DNA of 64,000 bases from Opitutaceae bacterium BACL24 MAG-120322-bin51. GTDB lineage: Bacteria > Verrucomicrobiota > Verrucomicrobiia > Opitutales > Coraliomargaritaceae. The notes under the pieces are model-generated. The model saw nothing but the letters and a program-made list of their open reading frames with translations, was not told the DNA's origin and did not search any database. Within the stretch, counting starts at the first letter, position 1, and each line of letters begins with the position of its first letter. The stretch is from NCBI GenBank assembly GCA_905182435.1, contig CAJJBN010000021.1:59335-123334 (forward strand), written 5' to 3'. This document shows positions 1 through 10,434 of this stretch, one piece after another. Made by a program: the position numbers and the translations under genes.

Positions 1-1368
1 AAAGATAAAGTCCACAAAGGCATGCCCAAATGCCGTGCTGAGGCCGACCATTAGCATCAGCGCGCATAAGGCATTGCCCGATGCTCGAAACAGTAGATGC
101 CAGACCCAATAGCCAAAGATCATCAGTAATATGCCACAACCCACGATCCCATACTCACAGAGAAACTGCACAACATCATTGTGCGCGTAGTGAAAGACCT
201 TTCGTCCAATCCAGCCACGCTTGGGGTGGTAACGTTGATAGTAAATTTCCGGATAGCTCTTCTGGTACATCGGGAAGATGTAGCGCCATGAGCCTGCGCC
301 CCACCCGAGCCACAACTCCTCTTTTGCCATCTGCCAAGTCACTTTGGTCGTGATCGCTCGCGAGTCTTGGTCAGCCGACTGAATCGTCGCTTCTATATCA
401 CCGAAGCGCGTCTCAATGTCCTGAATATCGACGTATTGAAACATCATATAGCCGCCACCGCCCAGCAAGGAGCCAATCAGCAGCGTCAGAAGAATTGAAT
501 TGCGCACCGAGTTCGAAAACAGCCAACGCGCAGCGGCCGCGATAAAGAAGCAGGCCATCATCAGGCCACCAAACAGAATCCCGCCCCGCGAAAGCGCCAA
601 ACCAATCGACGTATACAAAACTGCCACAAACACAAAAAGTAGCAAGTGCGGCCCGCCAGTCTGCCCACGACGCTCTGCTTGATTGAAATGGTAGAAATAG
701 AGCACGCCACAGGCGCAGATAATCAAGTTCAGATAGGCCACTCCCTCATTTCGATAAAAGAACGTGCCCCAGAAATTAGCGTTCGATGATTTCACCGTCC
801 ACAGCACCGCATCTGCGCCGGAGAACTTTTGCAACATCGCCACGATCGCCATCACCACACCACTGATCACCAAAGTCCACAGCAAGAGCACCGCACTGCT
901 GCGCCGACGCACCCCCACCCACAATCCCCAAACTAAAGTAAACGCCGCCGCGAAACTCGATAGTACGCGAAACGCATTCATCGGCACATAGCTAGTATCG
1001 ACTCCAGCGGGTAGCCAACTCACTGACTCCACTTCCTCGACCCACCAGCCGCCGTCATCCCGCAGCTGCTCCCACGCAGGGTTCACCCCCTGGATGGCAA
1101 TATAGGCCAGAAAAGCCAGTCCCAGCCAAAAGACCGGAAACTTCAGCAGGCGTTTCACATTTTGTGCATTACCATGCTCACCGTCCGCCCCATTCCACCG
1201 CTGCGGCATTGGCACGACTGAGAGTAGCCAGGTCAACAAGCCGCCCGCCAACAAAGTATGTAACGACCAGAGCTGCACACCTGCCAGCCCCCAAGCCGTA
1301 AAGGCCAACGTCAGTCCGCCTATAACAACAACCGCCCACTCACGAGGCGCAACAGATGGAGATCCCAT
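1..1368 (-). CDS. O-antigen ligase/polymerase-like membrane protein (3' end cut by window edge)
   Basis: This reading frame starts at an ATG at 1368 and stays open for 456 codons to the left edge, so the C-terminus is missing. The translation is a multi-spanning membrane protein with hydrophobic segments near the N-terminus and a repeated Gly-rich helix pattern. A long polar loop contains LGWGAGSWRYIFPMYQKSYP followed by HYAHNDVVQFLCEYGIVG. That loop pattern (WGAGxW, then HAHND-like) is typical of the Wzy/WaaL O-antigen ligase family, which joins or polymerises lipid-linked glycans on the periplasmic face. The start lies 9 bp after the kdsD stop, so the two are likely co-transcribed, which fits a lipopolysaccharide role. 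The exact substrate cannot be told; ligase and polymerase members look alike. Confidence 0.8.
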   Translation of the reverse strand, partial: MGSPSVAPREWAVVVIGGLTLAFTAWGLAGVQLWSLHTLLAGGLLTWLLSVVPMPQRWNGADGEHGNAQNVKRLLKFPVFWLGLAFLAYIAIQGVNPAWEQLRDDGGWWVEEVESVSWLPAGVDTSYVPMNAFRVLSSFAAAFTLVWGLWVGVRRRSSAVLLLWTLVISGVVMAIVAMLQKFSGADAVLWTVKSSNANFWGTFFYRNEGVAYLNLIICACGVLYFYHFNQAERRGQTGGPHLLLFVFVAVLYTSIGLALSRGGILFGGLMMACFFIAAAARWLFSNSVRNSILLTLLIGSLLGGGGYMMFQYVDIQDIETRFGDIEATIQSADQDSRAITTKVTWQMAKEELWLGWGAGSWRYIFPMYQKSYPEIYYQRYHPKRGWIGRKVFHYAHNDVVQFLCEYGIVGCGILLMIFGYWVWHLLFRASGNALCALMLMVGLSTAFGHAFVDFIF

Positions 1369-1377
1369 AGCAGTGCC

Positions 1378-2361
1378 CTATGAAAAGCTCGGTTGATAGG
1401 CATCGTGCAGACGCAGCAGACCCAACAGCTTGCCGCCCTCTGCCACTACCGGTAACACTGAAATTTGAGAACTACGATCTTCCATCATGCGCACCGCATC
1501 GCCCAGGGGCACATTCGGCTGCGTCGAGATCGGCGATTTCGTCATGCAATCCCCCACTTTGAAATTCAGAATATCACCTTCCTGTGAAAGAATGCGGCGA
1601 ATATCGCCATCGGTTATAATTCCAGCCAAGCCATTCGCCGCATCCACGATGCAAGCCGCACCGAATGGAAACTTCGTCATCCGAATCACCACTTCACGCA
1701 GCGTTTCTTCAGCTTGCGCGCAGGCGACTTGATCGGCGACGTGCATCACATCCGCCACTGTCATCAGCAGATTCCGCCCAAGCTGTCCACCTGGATGGAA
1801 GGTTGCGAATTCCTCCCTGGTGAAATCACGCGCTTTAACCAACGCCGCCGCCAGGGCATCACCGATCGCCAAGCTCACCGTCGAGCTCGACGTCGGCATC
1901 AAATTCAGCGGATCAGCCTCACGCTCGACACTACCATCCAACACCACATCGGCTGCTGCCGCGATTGGAGAGTCCATGTTGCCGACAATCGCAATCACAG
2001 GAGACTTAAGTTTTTTAAACATCGGCATCAAGCGCAGCACCTCCGCCGTGCTGCCGCTCTTCGACAATACGATCGTCGGATCACCGGGCTGATACACACC
2101 CAGATCACCATGAATAGCTTCAGCCGCATGCAGGAACACTGAAGGGATCCCGCAACTCGATAAAGTCGCCGCCAGCTTCGTGCCGATGTGCCCAGACTTA
2201 CCGATGCCACAAATCACCAACTTACTGCCGGACTCTAAGATCAAATCCAATGCGCGCTCAAAGGCAGCATCCAAACGCTCTGCCGCGATTTGAATTGCCG
2301 CCGCCTCCGCCTGCATTGATTGACGCCCTACCTCGAGTCGACTGAGACCTAAATTACTCAT
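1378..2361 (-). CDS. kdsD: Arabinose-5-phosphate isomerase (KdsD/KpsF family)
   Basis: Predicted to interconvert ribulose-5-phosphate and arabinose-5-phosphate, the first step toward Kdo for lipopolysaccharide. At 327 residues it has the normal family length. An N-terminal SIS sugar-isomerase domain (about 30-180) includes CGIGKSGHIG at 51-60, the HAAEAIHGDLG segment and the SKSGST phosphosugar-binding loop. The C-terminal half holds two CBS repeats (about 200-327) with ITDGDIRR and a final LLRLHD. The start at 2361 gives the usual length. It lies 9 bp upstream of the O-antigen ligase-like gene, consistent with an envelope polysaccharide operon. The KdsD versus KpsF paralogue distinction cannot be made from sequence alone. 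Confidence 0.95.
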   Translation of the reverse strand: MSNLGLSRLEVGRQSMQAEAAAIQIAAERLDAAFERALDLILESGSKLVICGIGKSGHIGTKLAATLSSCGIPSVFLHAAEAIHGDLGVYQPGDPTIVLSKSGSTAEVLRLMPMFKKLKSPVIAIVGNMDSPIAAAADVVLDGSVEREADPLNLMPTSSSTVSLAIGDALAAALVKARDFTREEFATFHPGGQLGRNLLMTVADVMHVADQVACAQAEETLREVVIRMTKFPFGAACIVDAANGLAGIITDGDIRRILSQEGDILNFKVGDCMTKSPISTQPNVPLGDAVRMMEDRSSQISVLPVVAEGGKLLGLLRLHDAYQPSFS

Positions 2362-2596
2362 ATCACAGAGCTAACCAGTTCCCAACAGAAGGTAAAGCAC
2401 TTTGCCAAGCACATCTTGCTCGATTCAGCAGCGAGCCCGAAGGTCTGTCGTGATGGCCAAGCCAGTTAGGTTTCTTTTATCAATCAGTTGCGCCAGCATG
2501 GCTCTGACTCAAGATTGGTAAACGAGAGTCGATTGATGACCTGTAGTGCATCAGCAACTAACTTCTAATTCCGCCAACCCACCGCTCTTTTGAGGA

Positions 2597-3544
2597 TCAT
2601 GCCCCAACCCTCGCGTACCACGCCAAGGCCAGCAAGCCTAGGGATAGTGCCCCGCAAGCAATTGACCAACGCTGCAAAACCAAGAACCAGCTCTGCACCC
2701 AGGCCCCGAGCGCACCGAAGACAGCGCCACAGGCAAACCCACTAATATGCGCGGCGACATCTACATTGCCATCCCCCACGCCAAACAAGCCCAACAAAGT
2801 CAGCCCACCAAACACAGGAATCAACCAACGCGGCAACGACAGCCGATGATCCGGGTCCAAAACGGCCGCCCAAATACCGACTCCCGTCAACAAACCCAAC
2901 GCGCCAAACACAGCAGTCGAGGCCCCAATCGAGTAATGCACCTCTGGATAATAAACCATAGCATTGAGCACGTTTCCGGCGATACCGCTGAGCAACACTA
3001 GCAGCCAACCAGCGCCTGCACCAAAAAAGCGACAGACAAAAAACGCAAACCCCAGGCCCGAAATTAAATTGGAGACCAAGTGCACCACATCTGCGTGCAA
3101 GGTCAGCGCAGTCACCGCTCGCCACCACTGCGAACCTTTGACCATGGCCACCGAATCCGCCTGTCCCACCGAGACAATGTCGGCGCGTCCTTGCCACACA
3201 AAGCAGCCGATTAATACCGCAGCATACAGAGCAAACGACAGCCAGCCGAAATCAAACTCGTGATACTCAAACCGAGCACCACGGACGCGACCAACCTCCA
3301 AGGCCGCCAATGCCTCTAACTCAGCACTAACCGCTGCGTACCGAATCTCCACCACACAAATCACATAGCGCTCACCATGCAGAATCATCCAATACGCATT
3401 ACCCATGGCCAAAATCGCCAGCCCGGCTTCTCCCGCTTTGACATAATCATCAAACACCGCCACTGCGACGAGCCCCTCATCCGGCTCAAAATCGACTAGA
3501 CCATTCGGCAACTCCTTACTTTCCATTGCTTTCAAGCTCGCCAT
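2597..3544 (-). CDS. Rhomboid-family intramembrane serine protease
   Basis: A 315-residue membrane protein of the rhomboid S54 family, which cleaves transmembrane substrates inside the bilayer. The catalytic Ser209 lies in GAST (207-210) and the partner His266 in AAHISGF. The WWRAVTALTLHADVVHLVSN segment (140-159) carries the typical WR and HxxxN signature of helix 2. Six or so hydrophobic helices follow a soluble N-terminal part of about 95 residues, which resembles the cytosolic N-domain seen in GlpG-like enzymes. It is monocistronic, with 235 bp of unannotated sequence between it and kdsD, and is divergent from the AsmA-like gene at 3601. Substrate unknown. Confidence 0.92.
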   Translation of the reverse strand: MASLKAMESKELPNGLVDFEPDEGLVAVAVFDDYVKAGEAGLAILAMGNAYWMILHGERYVICVVEIRYAAVSAELEALAALEVGRVRGARFEYHEFDFGWLSFALYAAVLIGCFVWQGRADIVSVGQADSVAMVKGSQWWRAVTALTLHADVVHLVSNLISGLGFAFFVCRFFGAGAGWLLVLLSGIAGNVLNAMVYYPEVHYSIGASTAVFGALGLLTGVGIWAAVLDPDHRLSLPRWLIPVFGGLTLLGLFGVGDGNVDVAAHISGFACGAVFGALGAWVQSWFLVLQRWSIACGALSLGLLALAWYARVGA

Positions 3545-3600
3545 ATGGGCATTATGCGCTATTCTTCAGCACGCAATCAATCAATTAACGCAACACGTAT

Positions 3601-4365
3601 ATGATAAAAAAAATATTCCTATTCCTCGTAATTCTTGCAGTTGCCGCGGTGGCCGCGATTTATTTCCTCGGCTCAAGCGCCTTGAATAAAGGCATTAAGA
3701 CTGCTGTCGAAAAATTCGGCCCAGAAATCACTCAAACTCCCGTGCGTCTGGATGAGGTGGATCTTTCTATTCTTTCCGGCAATGGCACACTCACCGGCCT
3801 CTACGTTGGCAACCCAGATGGCTATAAGAGCGAAAATATCTTCGCCCTCGGCCAAATCGAGGTCGATATTGATACCAGTTCCGTCTTTAGCGATAAGATC
3901 ATCATTAACAAGATCATCATCAAGAAGCCTGAAATCAGCTATGAAAAGACGCTGATGAGCTCAAACATCAAAGCACTGATGCAAAATATTGATGCTTTCA
4001 CTGGCAGTGCAGACGAGAACGCGCCCGAATTAGAAGAAGCAGTTCCAGCCGAAGACGGCTCCGCAAAGCAAGTCGTCATTAAGCAACTCGTCATCGAAGA
4101 CGGCACCGTCTTCGTAGGCCTGATGGGCGCGGGCACGACCGTGCCACTCCCACGCATCGAGATGAATGACATCGGCGAAGACGGCAACAACAAGAGCATG
4201 CCAGAAATCATCGACCTCATCATTACCGAAGTGCTCACATCAATCGGCCCCGCTATTGCAGGTACAGGCGACATTGTCGGCGAAGGGGGCAAAGACGTAC
4301 TCGAACAAGGCGAGGCTGCCCTCGAAAAAGCGACCGACAGCATCAAAGGCTTGTTCGGCAAGTAA
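3601..4365 (+). CDS. Membrane-anchored AsmA/DUF748-like envelope protein
   Basis: A 254-residue protein with one N-terminal hydrophobic helix (residues 5-25) that should anchor it in the inner membrane, with the rest in the periplasm. The middle has alternating beta-strand patterns such as VRLDEVDLSILSGNGTLTGL and IIINKIIIKKPEISYE, as in AsmA/DUF748-type beta-groove proteins that handle lipids or outer-membrane assembly. The C-terminal 60 residues are Gly/Glu-rich and end in an amphipathic helix. It is divergent from the rhomboid gene with 56 bp between starts and is closed by a strong terminator. The family assignment rests on pattern only; a specific function is not claimed. Confidence 0.6.
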   Translation: MIKKIFLFLVILAVAAVAAIYFLGSSALNKGIKTAVEKFGPEITQTPVRLDEVDLSILSGNGTLTGLYVGNPDGYKSENIFALGQIEVDIDTSSVFSDKIIINKIIIKKPEISYEKTLMSSNIKALMQNIDAFTGSADENAPELEEAVPAEDGSAKQVVIKQLVIEDGTVFVGLMGAGTTVPLPRIEMNDIGEDGNNKSMPEIIDLIITEVLTSIGPAIAGTGDIVGEGGKDVLEQGEAALEKATDSIKGLFGK

Positions 4366-4395
4366 GCCCCGCACGACACCCAACGCTTTGACCAC

Positions 4396-4428
4396 AAAAG
4401 CGCGGCTCTACGGAGACCGCGCTTTTTT
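4396..4428 (+). terminator. Rho-independent terminator after the AsmA-like gene
   Basis: A GC-rich stem with arms AGCGCGG and CCGCGCT is followed by six T residues on the plus strand, 30 bp after the stop codon. Confidence 0.85.
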
Positions 4429-4448
4429 CGTACATCATCGATTAGTGC

Positions 4449-4522
4449 GAAAAGGAGGGAGGGCGACTCGCCCTCCTTCGCTGCCGTACAGCGTGAATGT
4501 GGGCGAGTCGCCCACACTCCTA
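4449..4522. repeat. Short palindromic intergenic repeat, family A, copy 1
   Basis: Two palindromic modules, GGGCGACTCGCCC and GTGGGCGAGTCGCCCAC, are separated by about 40 bp. The same pair, also preceded by AAAGGAGGGA and ended by ACTCCT, recurs at 45318-45374 and 47829-47945. This is typical of REP-like elements. It lies between convergent genes. Confidence 0.85.
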
Positions 4523-4645
4523 TCGCGGTTATTATACTCGCAGAGTGCAATTGCTCAAACAAGCCCCCGGGCACGGGTCCGTTGCCTCTTAGGTAAAACG
4601 GCCTGTCGTTTCAATCGAGACTTCCCCACGAATCGATGATGAACC

Positions 4646-4674
4646 AAAAAAAGCCCGTCCAATTGGACGGGCTT
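4646..4674 (-). terminator. Terminator of the ribosomal/rpoA/rplQ transcript
   Basis: On the minus strand the stem AAGCCCGTCC / GGACGGGCTT with an AATT loop runs into seven U residues, just downstream of rplQ. Confidence 0.9.
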
Positions 4675-4700
4675 TTGAAAGTGTATGATGATGATAGGAA

Positions 4701-5273
4701 CTATGCGTCCGTCTCTTCTTTAGCTGGCGCCTCTTTTTTGACTGCCTTCTTCGCTACCGCTTCAGTTACTTCGGCTTCAGGAGCTTCCGCTTCTGTTGCT
4801 ACCGCTTCAGGAGCTTCCGCTTCGACCTCAGCCGCCTGGTTGGTTGCCTTTTTAGCAGCCTTTTTTGCTGGCTTCTTAGAGTAACCCTCGTCGTTGCCAT
4901 CGATCAGTTCGATCAATGCCATTTCAGCAGCATCGCCGACACGTTGACCGACTTTGTAGATACGTGTGTAACCACCATTGCGTTCAGTGAACTCGCTGGC
5001 ACGCTCATCAAACAGCTTAGCAACTGCTTTTTTGTCGCGAACACGAGAGATCGCCAAGCGACGGTAGTGCAACTTACGTGCAGTGTCGTTTGCCGCTTCT
5101 GCCTTCTTCGCGAAGGTGATAATCTTCTCGATGAATGGACGAAGCGCCTTGGCTTTAGTCAATGTTGTTTGAATACGACCATGAGTAATGAGTGCAACTG
5201 AAAGGTTGCCCATCATGGCGGATAGGTGAGGTCCGGAAACCCCTAGTGAATGTCTTCTTTTGCTGTGACGCAT
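4701..5273 (-). CDS. rplQ: 50S ribosomal protein L17
   Basis: The first 125 residues are a standard L17 (MRHSKRRHSLG start, then TLTKAKALRPFIEKIITFAK and the GGYTRIYKVGQRVGDAAEMA C-terminal core). A tail of about 60 residues rich in Ala, Glu and Lys follows, absent from most L17 proteins. Its DNA contains near-repeats of a GCTTCAGGAGCTTCCGCTTC block, so it probably grew by slippage. L17 sits at the peptide exit side of the large subunit. It is the last gene of the ribosomal operon, 31 bp after rpoA, and is followed by a terminator. Confidence 0.97.
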   Translation of the reverse strand: MRHSKRRHSLGVSGPHLSAMMGNLSVALITHGRIQTTLTKAKALRPFIEKIITFAKKAEAANDTARKLHYRRLAISRVRDKKAVAKLFDERASEFTERNGGYTRIYKVGQRVGDAAEMALIELIDGNDEGYSKKPAKKAAKKATNQAAEVEAEAPEAVATEAEAPEAEVTEAVAKKAVKKEAPAKEETDA

Positions 5274-5304
5274 GTTCTAAATTACTTGTGCCTAAAAGGC
5301 GGGA

Positions 5305-6306
<1,002 letters not shown>

Positions 6307-6378
6307 AATATGCTTTGTTTTAACTGATTACAATGAATTGCTAATGTCTGACCAGAAGGGTCATGGAAGGAGAACTGA

Positions 6379-6987
6379 CTATCGGCTATAGAATTCAACG
6401 ATGAGCTGAACGTTAATGCTGTTTTCAGTTTCTTCTGTAGACGGAAGACGGTTAATAGCCGCTTTAAGTGCATCCGCGTTGAGTGTAAGCCACTCAGGAA
6501 CGGTGCGACCTTGGCTTTCTTCCATACTGCGTGTTGCAAGCTGGCGAGATGAGGTGCGCTCACGCACTTCGATTTCGTCGCCTTCCTTGACGATGAAGGA
6601 AGCGATGTCTGTCTTCTGGCCGTTCACACAAATGTGACCGTGACCAACAAGCTGACGAGCTCCAGCGCGTGACTTAGCGAAGCCAAGGCGGTAGATTACG
6701 CTGTCGAGACGTGTTTCCAAGATCTGGAGGAACACTTCACCGGTAACACCACGAACGCTTTTAGCTTTTTCGAAAGTTAGACGGAATTGTTTTTCCGTAA
6801 TGCCATACATGAAACGAAGCTTTTGCTTTTCGTTTAGACCGATCGCGTATTCGCTGTATTTACGGCGAAGGCGAGGTCCATGTTGACCAGGAGGGTGTGG
6901 CTTACGCTCGAATGCCTTGGTAGGCGCGAAGATAGCCTGACCGAAGCGGCGATTGATGCGAGTTGTTGGTCCAGTGTAACGGGACAT
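6379..6987 (-). CDS. rpsD: 30S ribosomal protein S4
   Basis: The 202-residue protein has the S4 RNA-binding fold: an N-terminal helical part and an S4 domain with RLDSVIYRLGFAKSRAGARQ and VGHGHICVNGQKTDIASFIV. S4 nucleates 16S 5'-domain assembly and in other bacteria represses its own operon. It starts MSRYTGPTTRINRRFG, without the N-terminal Cys zinc motif, so it is the zinc-independent type. An AAGGAA Shine-Dalgarno lies 6 bp upstream, one of the clearer ones in the operon. Confidence 0.97.
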   Translation of the reverse strand: MSRYTGPTTRINRRFGQAIFAPTKAFERKPHPPGQHGPRLRRKYSEYAIGLNEKQKLRFMYGITEKQFRLTFEKAKSVRGVTGEVFLQILETRLDSVIYRLGFAKSRAGARQLVGHGHICVNGQKTDIASFIVKEGDEIEVRERTSSRQLATRSMEESQGRTVPEWLTLNADALKAAINRLPSTEETENSINVQLIVEFYSR

Positions 6988-7049
6988 AGTTTTATTCCTT
7001 AATAGGTTATCTGCAGACTAATTATATATATCTAGGTGGCAGTAGCACC

Positions 7050-7559
7050 TTAGACACGACGACGTTTAGGAGCACGGCAACCGTTATGAGGGACCGGAGT
7101 CACATCAATGATTTCGGTAACAACCATGCCTAAAGATTGAAGCGCACGAACAGCTGAGTCACGTCCCATACCTGGGCCGTTAAGCTTGACGACGACTTCT
7201 TTCATGCCGTGCGACATTGCCACACGACCTGCATCTTGCGTGACAACTTGTGCCGCGTATGCAGTTGATTTACGAGAACCACGGAAGTTGCACTTGCCGG
7301 CACTAGACCAGGAAATGACATTACCGCGAGGATCGCTGAAAGTAACTTTAGTGTTATTGAAAGTGGCGAGGACATTAACAATACCAACGGTAATGTTTTT
7401 GCTGCCCTTGGCACGACGGATTTTAACACCATCGAGATCACTTTTGAGAAGATCTTCAGCAGTTTCTTGTTTTTTCACAGGTGCTTCGGCCTCAGCCTCG
7501 ACAGCTGCGTCAACAACTACTTTTTCTTCTTCTACAGATTTTGTTTCTTCTTCGCTCAT
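7050..7559 (-). CDS. rpsK: 30S ribosomal protein S11 with acidic N-terminal extension
   Basis: The C-terminal 120 residues are a typical S11 ([33 protein letters not shown], then [11 protein letters not shown]). The first roughly 45 residues are an added acidic, Ala/Glu/Val-rich stretch ([20 protein letters not shown]). Family members usually have about 129 residues. No better internal start with a Shine-Dalgarno sequence is visible, so the extension may be real. S11 sits on the 30S platform with S6, S18 and S21. The gene follows rpsM by 18 bp. Confidence 0.95.
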   Translation of the reverse strand: MSEEETKSVEEEKVVVDAAVEAEAEAPVKKQETAEDLLKSDLDGVKIRRAKGSKNITVGIVNVLATFNNTKVTFSDPRGNVISWSSAGKCNFRGSRKSTAYAAQVVTQDAGRVAMSHGMKEVVVKLNGPGMGRDSAVRALQSLGMVVTEIIDVTPVPHNGCRAPKRRRV

Positions 7560-7577
7560 AGGAAAAATGGTCTTAGG

Positions 7578-7940
7578 TTACTTACGGACTGGCTTGACCG
7601 CGCCCTTGCGTGTGCGGGCATTTGTTTTAGTGCGTTGGCCACGAACCGGAAGTCCGCGCATGTGGCGAACGCCACGATAGCTGCGGATGGCCGAAAGGCG
7701 CTTCAAGTTGGCAGTGCGCTCACGACGGAGATCACCTTCAACGATGTATTGTTTTTCCGCAACCAAAGATGCGAGCTGATTGAGCTCCTCTTCGCTTAGA
7801 TCACCGGCACGGCGATCAGCATCGAAACCAGACACTTCGACAATTGCCTTAGCGCGTGTTGGCCCAATGCCATAGATGTAACGAAGCGAGTACTCTAGCT
7901 TCTTGTTTGCGGGGATATCGACTCCAAGTATACGTGGCAT
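7578..7940 (-). CDS. rpsM: 30S ribosomal protein S13
   Basis: At 120 residues it matches the family. It begins MPRILGVDIPANKKLEYSLR, has the helix-two-turn-helix IYGIGPTRAKAIVEVSG, and ends with the basic RGLPVRGQRTKTNARTRKG tail that contacts the tRNA anticodon region and helix 42. It lies 74 bp downstream of map. The rpmJ and infA genes often found here are absent, because the gap is too short to hold either. Confidence 0.98.
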   Translation of the reverse strand: MPRILGVDIPANKKLEYSLRYIYGIGPTRAKAIVEVSGFDADRRAGDLSEEELNQLASLVAEKQYIVEGDLRRERTANLKRLSAIRSYRGVRHMRGLPVRGQRTKTNARTRKGAVKPVRK

Positions 7941-8014
7941 GATAAAAGATGTTATATAACCCGCGTGATTGCGGGAAAGCGGTGATAAATAGCAGTTAAG
8001 TTAAGTTTGAAAAG

Positions 8015-8782
8015 TTAATTCTTCGGAATTGTTAAGATTTCCGGATCTGCCCCAGTGACGAGGACAGTGTGTTCGAAGTGGGCTGATGGCTTGCGATCGC
8101 GCGTTACAGCGGTCCAACCATCATCAAGCATCTCGATTGCAGCGCCACCAAGATTGATCATCGGCTCGATTGCGAGCGCCATACCAGGCTTGAGTAATGC
8201 ACCGCTTCCGCGACGACCATAGTTCGGAATCTGCGGTGCTTCATGCATCGTAGCGCCTACCCCATGTCCTACAAACTCGCGAACGATACCGTAGTTGTGA
8301 CGCTTAATAAAGCGCTGCACAGCATTGGAAATATCACCCACCCGATTGCCAGCCCGTGCAAAAGTAATTGCATAGTCTAGTGCTTCGCGTGTGGCGTTAA
8401 TGAGTGCTTGGTTCTCATCCACAATTGGTGGAATCAAAACCGTGCGTGCATTATCGCCAATAAATCCGCGGTAACGAACTACTACATCGATGGAAACAAC
8501 GTCGCCACCCTGAATGGCGCGGCGCATGTTACCAATACCATGCACGATTTCTTCATTAACAGAAATGCAGGTATAAGCAGGGAAGACGTGTTCGCCGTTA
8601 CGGTAATTGTAACAAGCGCTTTCAGCCCCCAATGCCTCGATGGCCTTGCGGCCAAGTTGATCGAGATCGTAGGTAGTCATCCCCTCGCCTACTGCATCGA
8701 CCAACTGCTTTAAAACAGTTGCTGCGATTTGGCAGGCTTCGCGAATCGATTGGATTTCTTCGTCGGAACGAATCGTTTTCAT
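8015..8782 (-). CDS. map: Type I methionine aminopeptidase
   Basis: Removes the initiator Met from nascent proteins at the ribosome exit. The 255-residue length fits type Ia. Metal ligands of the pita-bread fold are visible: Asp in VVSIDVVVRYRGFIGDNART (two Asp), His in VGHGVG, Glu in AIEPMI and Glu in HFEHTVLV. No N-terminal zinc-finger extension is present. Its position between secY and rpsM is conserved in many phyla. Adenylate kinase, often found before map, is absent. Confidence 0.97.
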   Translation of the reverse strand: MKTIRSDEEIQSIREACQIAATVLKQLVDAVGEGMTTYDLDQLGRKAIEALGAESACYNYRNGEHVFPAYTCISVNEEIVHGIGNMRRAIQGGDVVSIDVVVRYRGFIGDNARTVLIPPIVDENQALINATREALDYAITFARAGNRVGDISNAVQRFIKRHNYGIVREFVGHGVGATMHEAPQIPNYGRRGSGALLKPGMALAIEPMINLGGAAIEMLDDGWTAVTRDRKPSAHFEHTVLVTGADPEILTIPKN

Positions 8783-8879
8783 CGGTTTGCAGTACGGGGA
8801 TTATTCAAAGAACAGGAAAAAGGAACGGAGAGGCAACTGAAACGGATGCATCTTCGGAGGTCAGTCGATCGACTGATGC

Positions 8880-10394
8880 TTAACTTAAGTTAAGAAAGAA
8901 GGATACAATCCCGAGGACAAAGAGTGCCACCGCGATAAACAAGAGCGGACGCCAAGCGGTCCAGAAATCTTGTATGCCAGCGGAGTCAACGAGTTGCTTG
9001 TTACGTGCAGCAGAACGACCGCGAATCTTGCCCTTCTTGAGGAATCCATCGTAATGGCGCTGCAACAAGTAAGTTTCGATTTGACGCATGGTATCAAGCA
9101 AGACACCGACCGTAATTAGCATTCCAGTGCCACCAAAGAACACGGCAACTGAGAACGGCACATTGTAAGTGAAGAGCAGGATATCAGGAAACAGCGCGAT
9201 CACAGTCAGAGACAAAGCCCCGAATAGTGTGAGGCGAGTCATGATATAATCTAAGAACTGAGCAGTAGGCTCACCTGGACGAACGCCAGGAATGTAACCG
9301 CCATTCTTCTTCAGATCGTCAGCGATCTGTACTGGTTTGAACATCATCGAGACCCAGAAGTAACTGAATACGAAAATCAACAAGCCGAATACTAGGTAGT
9401 AAGCCACCTCACCGCGACCGAGCGAATCAGCGACGTCGTTGAAGAAGCGCATCCCAGTGGCAGTGCCCAAATAGCTAAGGATCTGAGTCGGAAACATCAG
9501 TATCGCAGAGGCAAAGATGACGGGCATAACACCTGCATAGTTGACCTTGAGCGGCAAGAACGAGCTCTGCCCGCCGTAGACCTTACGGCCAACAACACGC
9601 TTTGCATACTGAACCGGTATCTTGCGCTGCGCTTGAGTAATCGCTACGAGACCAGCAGTCACGGCAAACAGTAGAAACAGCATCAACACACCTTCCGGCA
9701 CGCCAAGTGCCGCACTTTCAGAACCAACCGGCGCAACGAACATCTGATAAGCAGATGCGACCGCAGCGGGAAGGCCAGAAATAATACTGATCGTAATCAA
9801 CAACGAGATACCGTTGCCGATGCCCTTTTCAGTAATCTGCTCACCGAGCCAAACCATGATCATGGAACCCGCAGTTAAGAAGATCGTGCCGGTGATTAGG
9901 AACTGAACCTTACCTGCAATGACGACATCACCATATTCCGCGGGGCTAAAGCCTTGGCCAATAATGCTGCCCGGATTGGTGCTGAGCGCAACCAACAGGA
10001 GCAGACCTTGAACCACACAGATCCCGAGAGTCAAGTAGCGCGTGTATTGATTGATCTTCTGACGTCCTACGTCCCCCTCTTGTTGCAAACGCGCAATAAC
10101 GGGGAAAACAGCGCCGACCAATTGCATAATGATCGAAGCACTGATGTAAGGCATGATACCAAGAGCGAAGACAGCACCATTCAGGAGCGCTCCACCAGTA
10201 AACATGTTGTAGAGACCGACAAGACCGCCACTAGCTGATGCCTGATCCGCCATAAACTCGCGGATTGGGCCAACATTCATCCCAGGTAGCGGGATATTAG
10301 CCCCGACACGTGCGATGAAGAGAAGCGCCAGCGTGAAGAAAATCTTCTGGCGCAACTCTGGGATCTTCAGAGAATTTGTAAAAGCAGAAAGCAT
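8880..10394 (-). CDS. secY: Preprotein translocase subunit SecY
   Basis: Forms the central protein-conducting channel of the Sec translocon with SecE (encoded at 35.8 kb). At 504 residues it is longer than the usual 430-450, mainly in loops. Ten hydrophobic helices are evident. Diagnostic segments are ALGIMPYISASIIMQL, TEKGIGNGISLLI, the cytosolic PVQYAKR and GGYIPGVRPGEPT loops, and a C-terminal RHYDGFLKKGKIRGR. It follows rplO, as in the conserved spc operon. Confidence 0.98.
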   Translation of the reverse strand: MLSAFTNSLKIPELRQKIFFTLALLFIARVGANIPLPGMNVGPIREFMADQASASGGLVGLYNMFTGGALLNGAVFALGIMPYISASIIMQLVGAVFPVIARLQQEGDVGRQKINQYTRYLTLGICVVQGLLLLVALSTNPGSIIGQGFSPAEYGDVVIAGKVQFLITGTIFLTAGSMIMVWLGEQITEKGIGNGISLLITISIISGLPAAVASAYQMFVAPVGSESAALGVPEGVLMLFLLFAVTAGLVAITQAQRKIPVQYAKRVVGRKVYGGQSSFLPLKVNYAGVMPVIFASAILMFPTQILSYLGTATGMRFFNDVADSLGRGEVAYYLVFGLLIFVFSYFWVSMMFKPVQIADDLKKNGGYIPGVRPGEPTAQFLDYIMTRLTLFGALSLTVIALFPDILLFTYNVPFSVAVFFGGTGMLITVGVLLDTMRQIETYLLQRHYDGFLKKGKIRGRSAARNKQLVDSAGIQDFWTAWRPLLFIAVALFVLGIVSFFLNLS

Positions 10395-10434
10395 GAGTGG
10401 TTACTCTAAACGAAGCGATTAAAGGAGTCGGCGA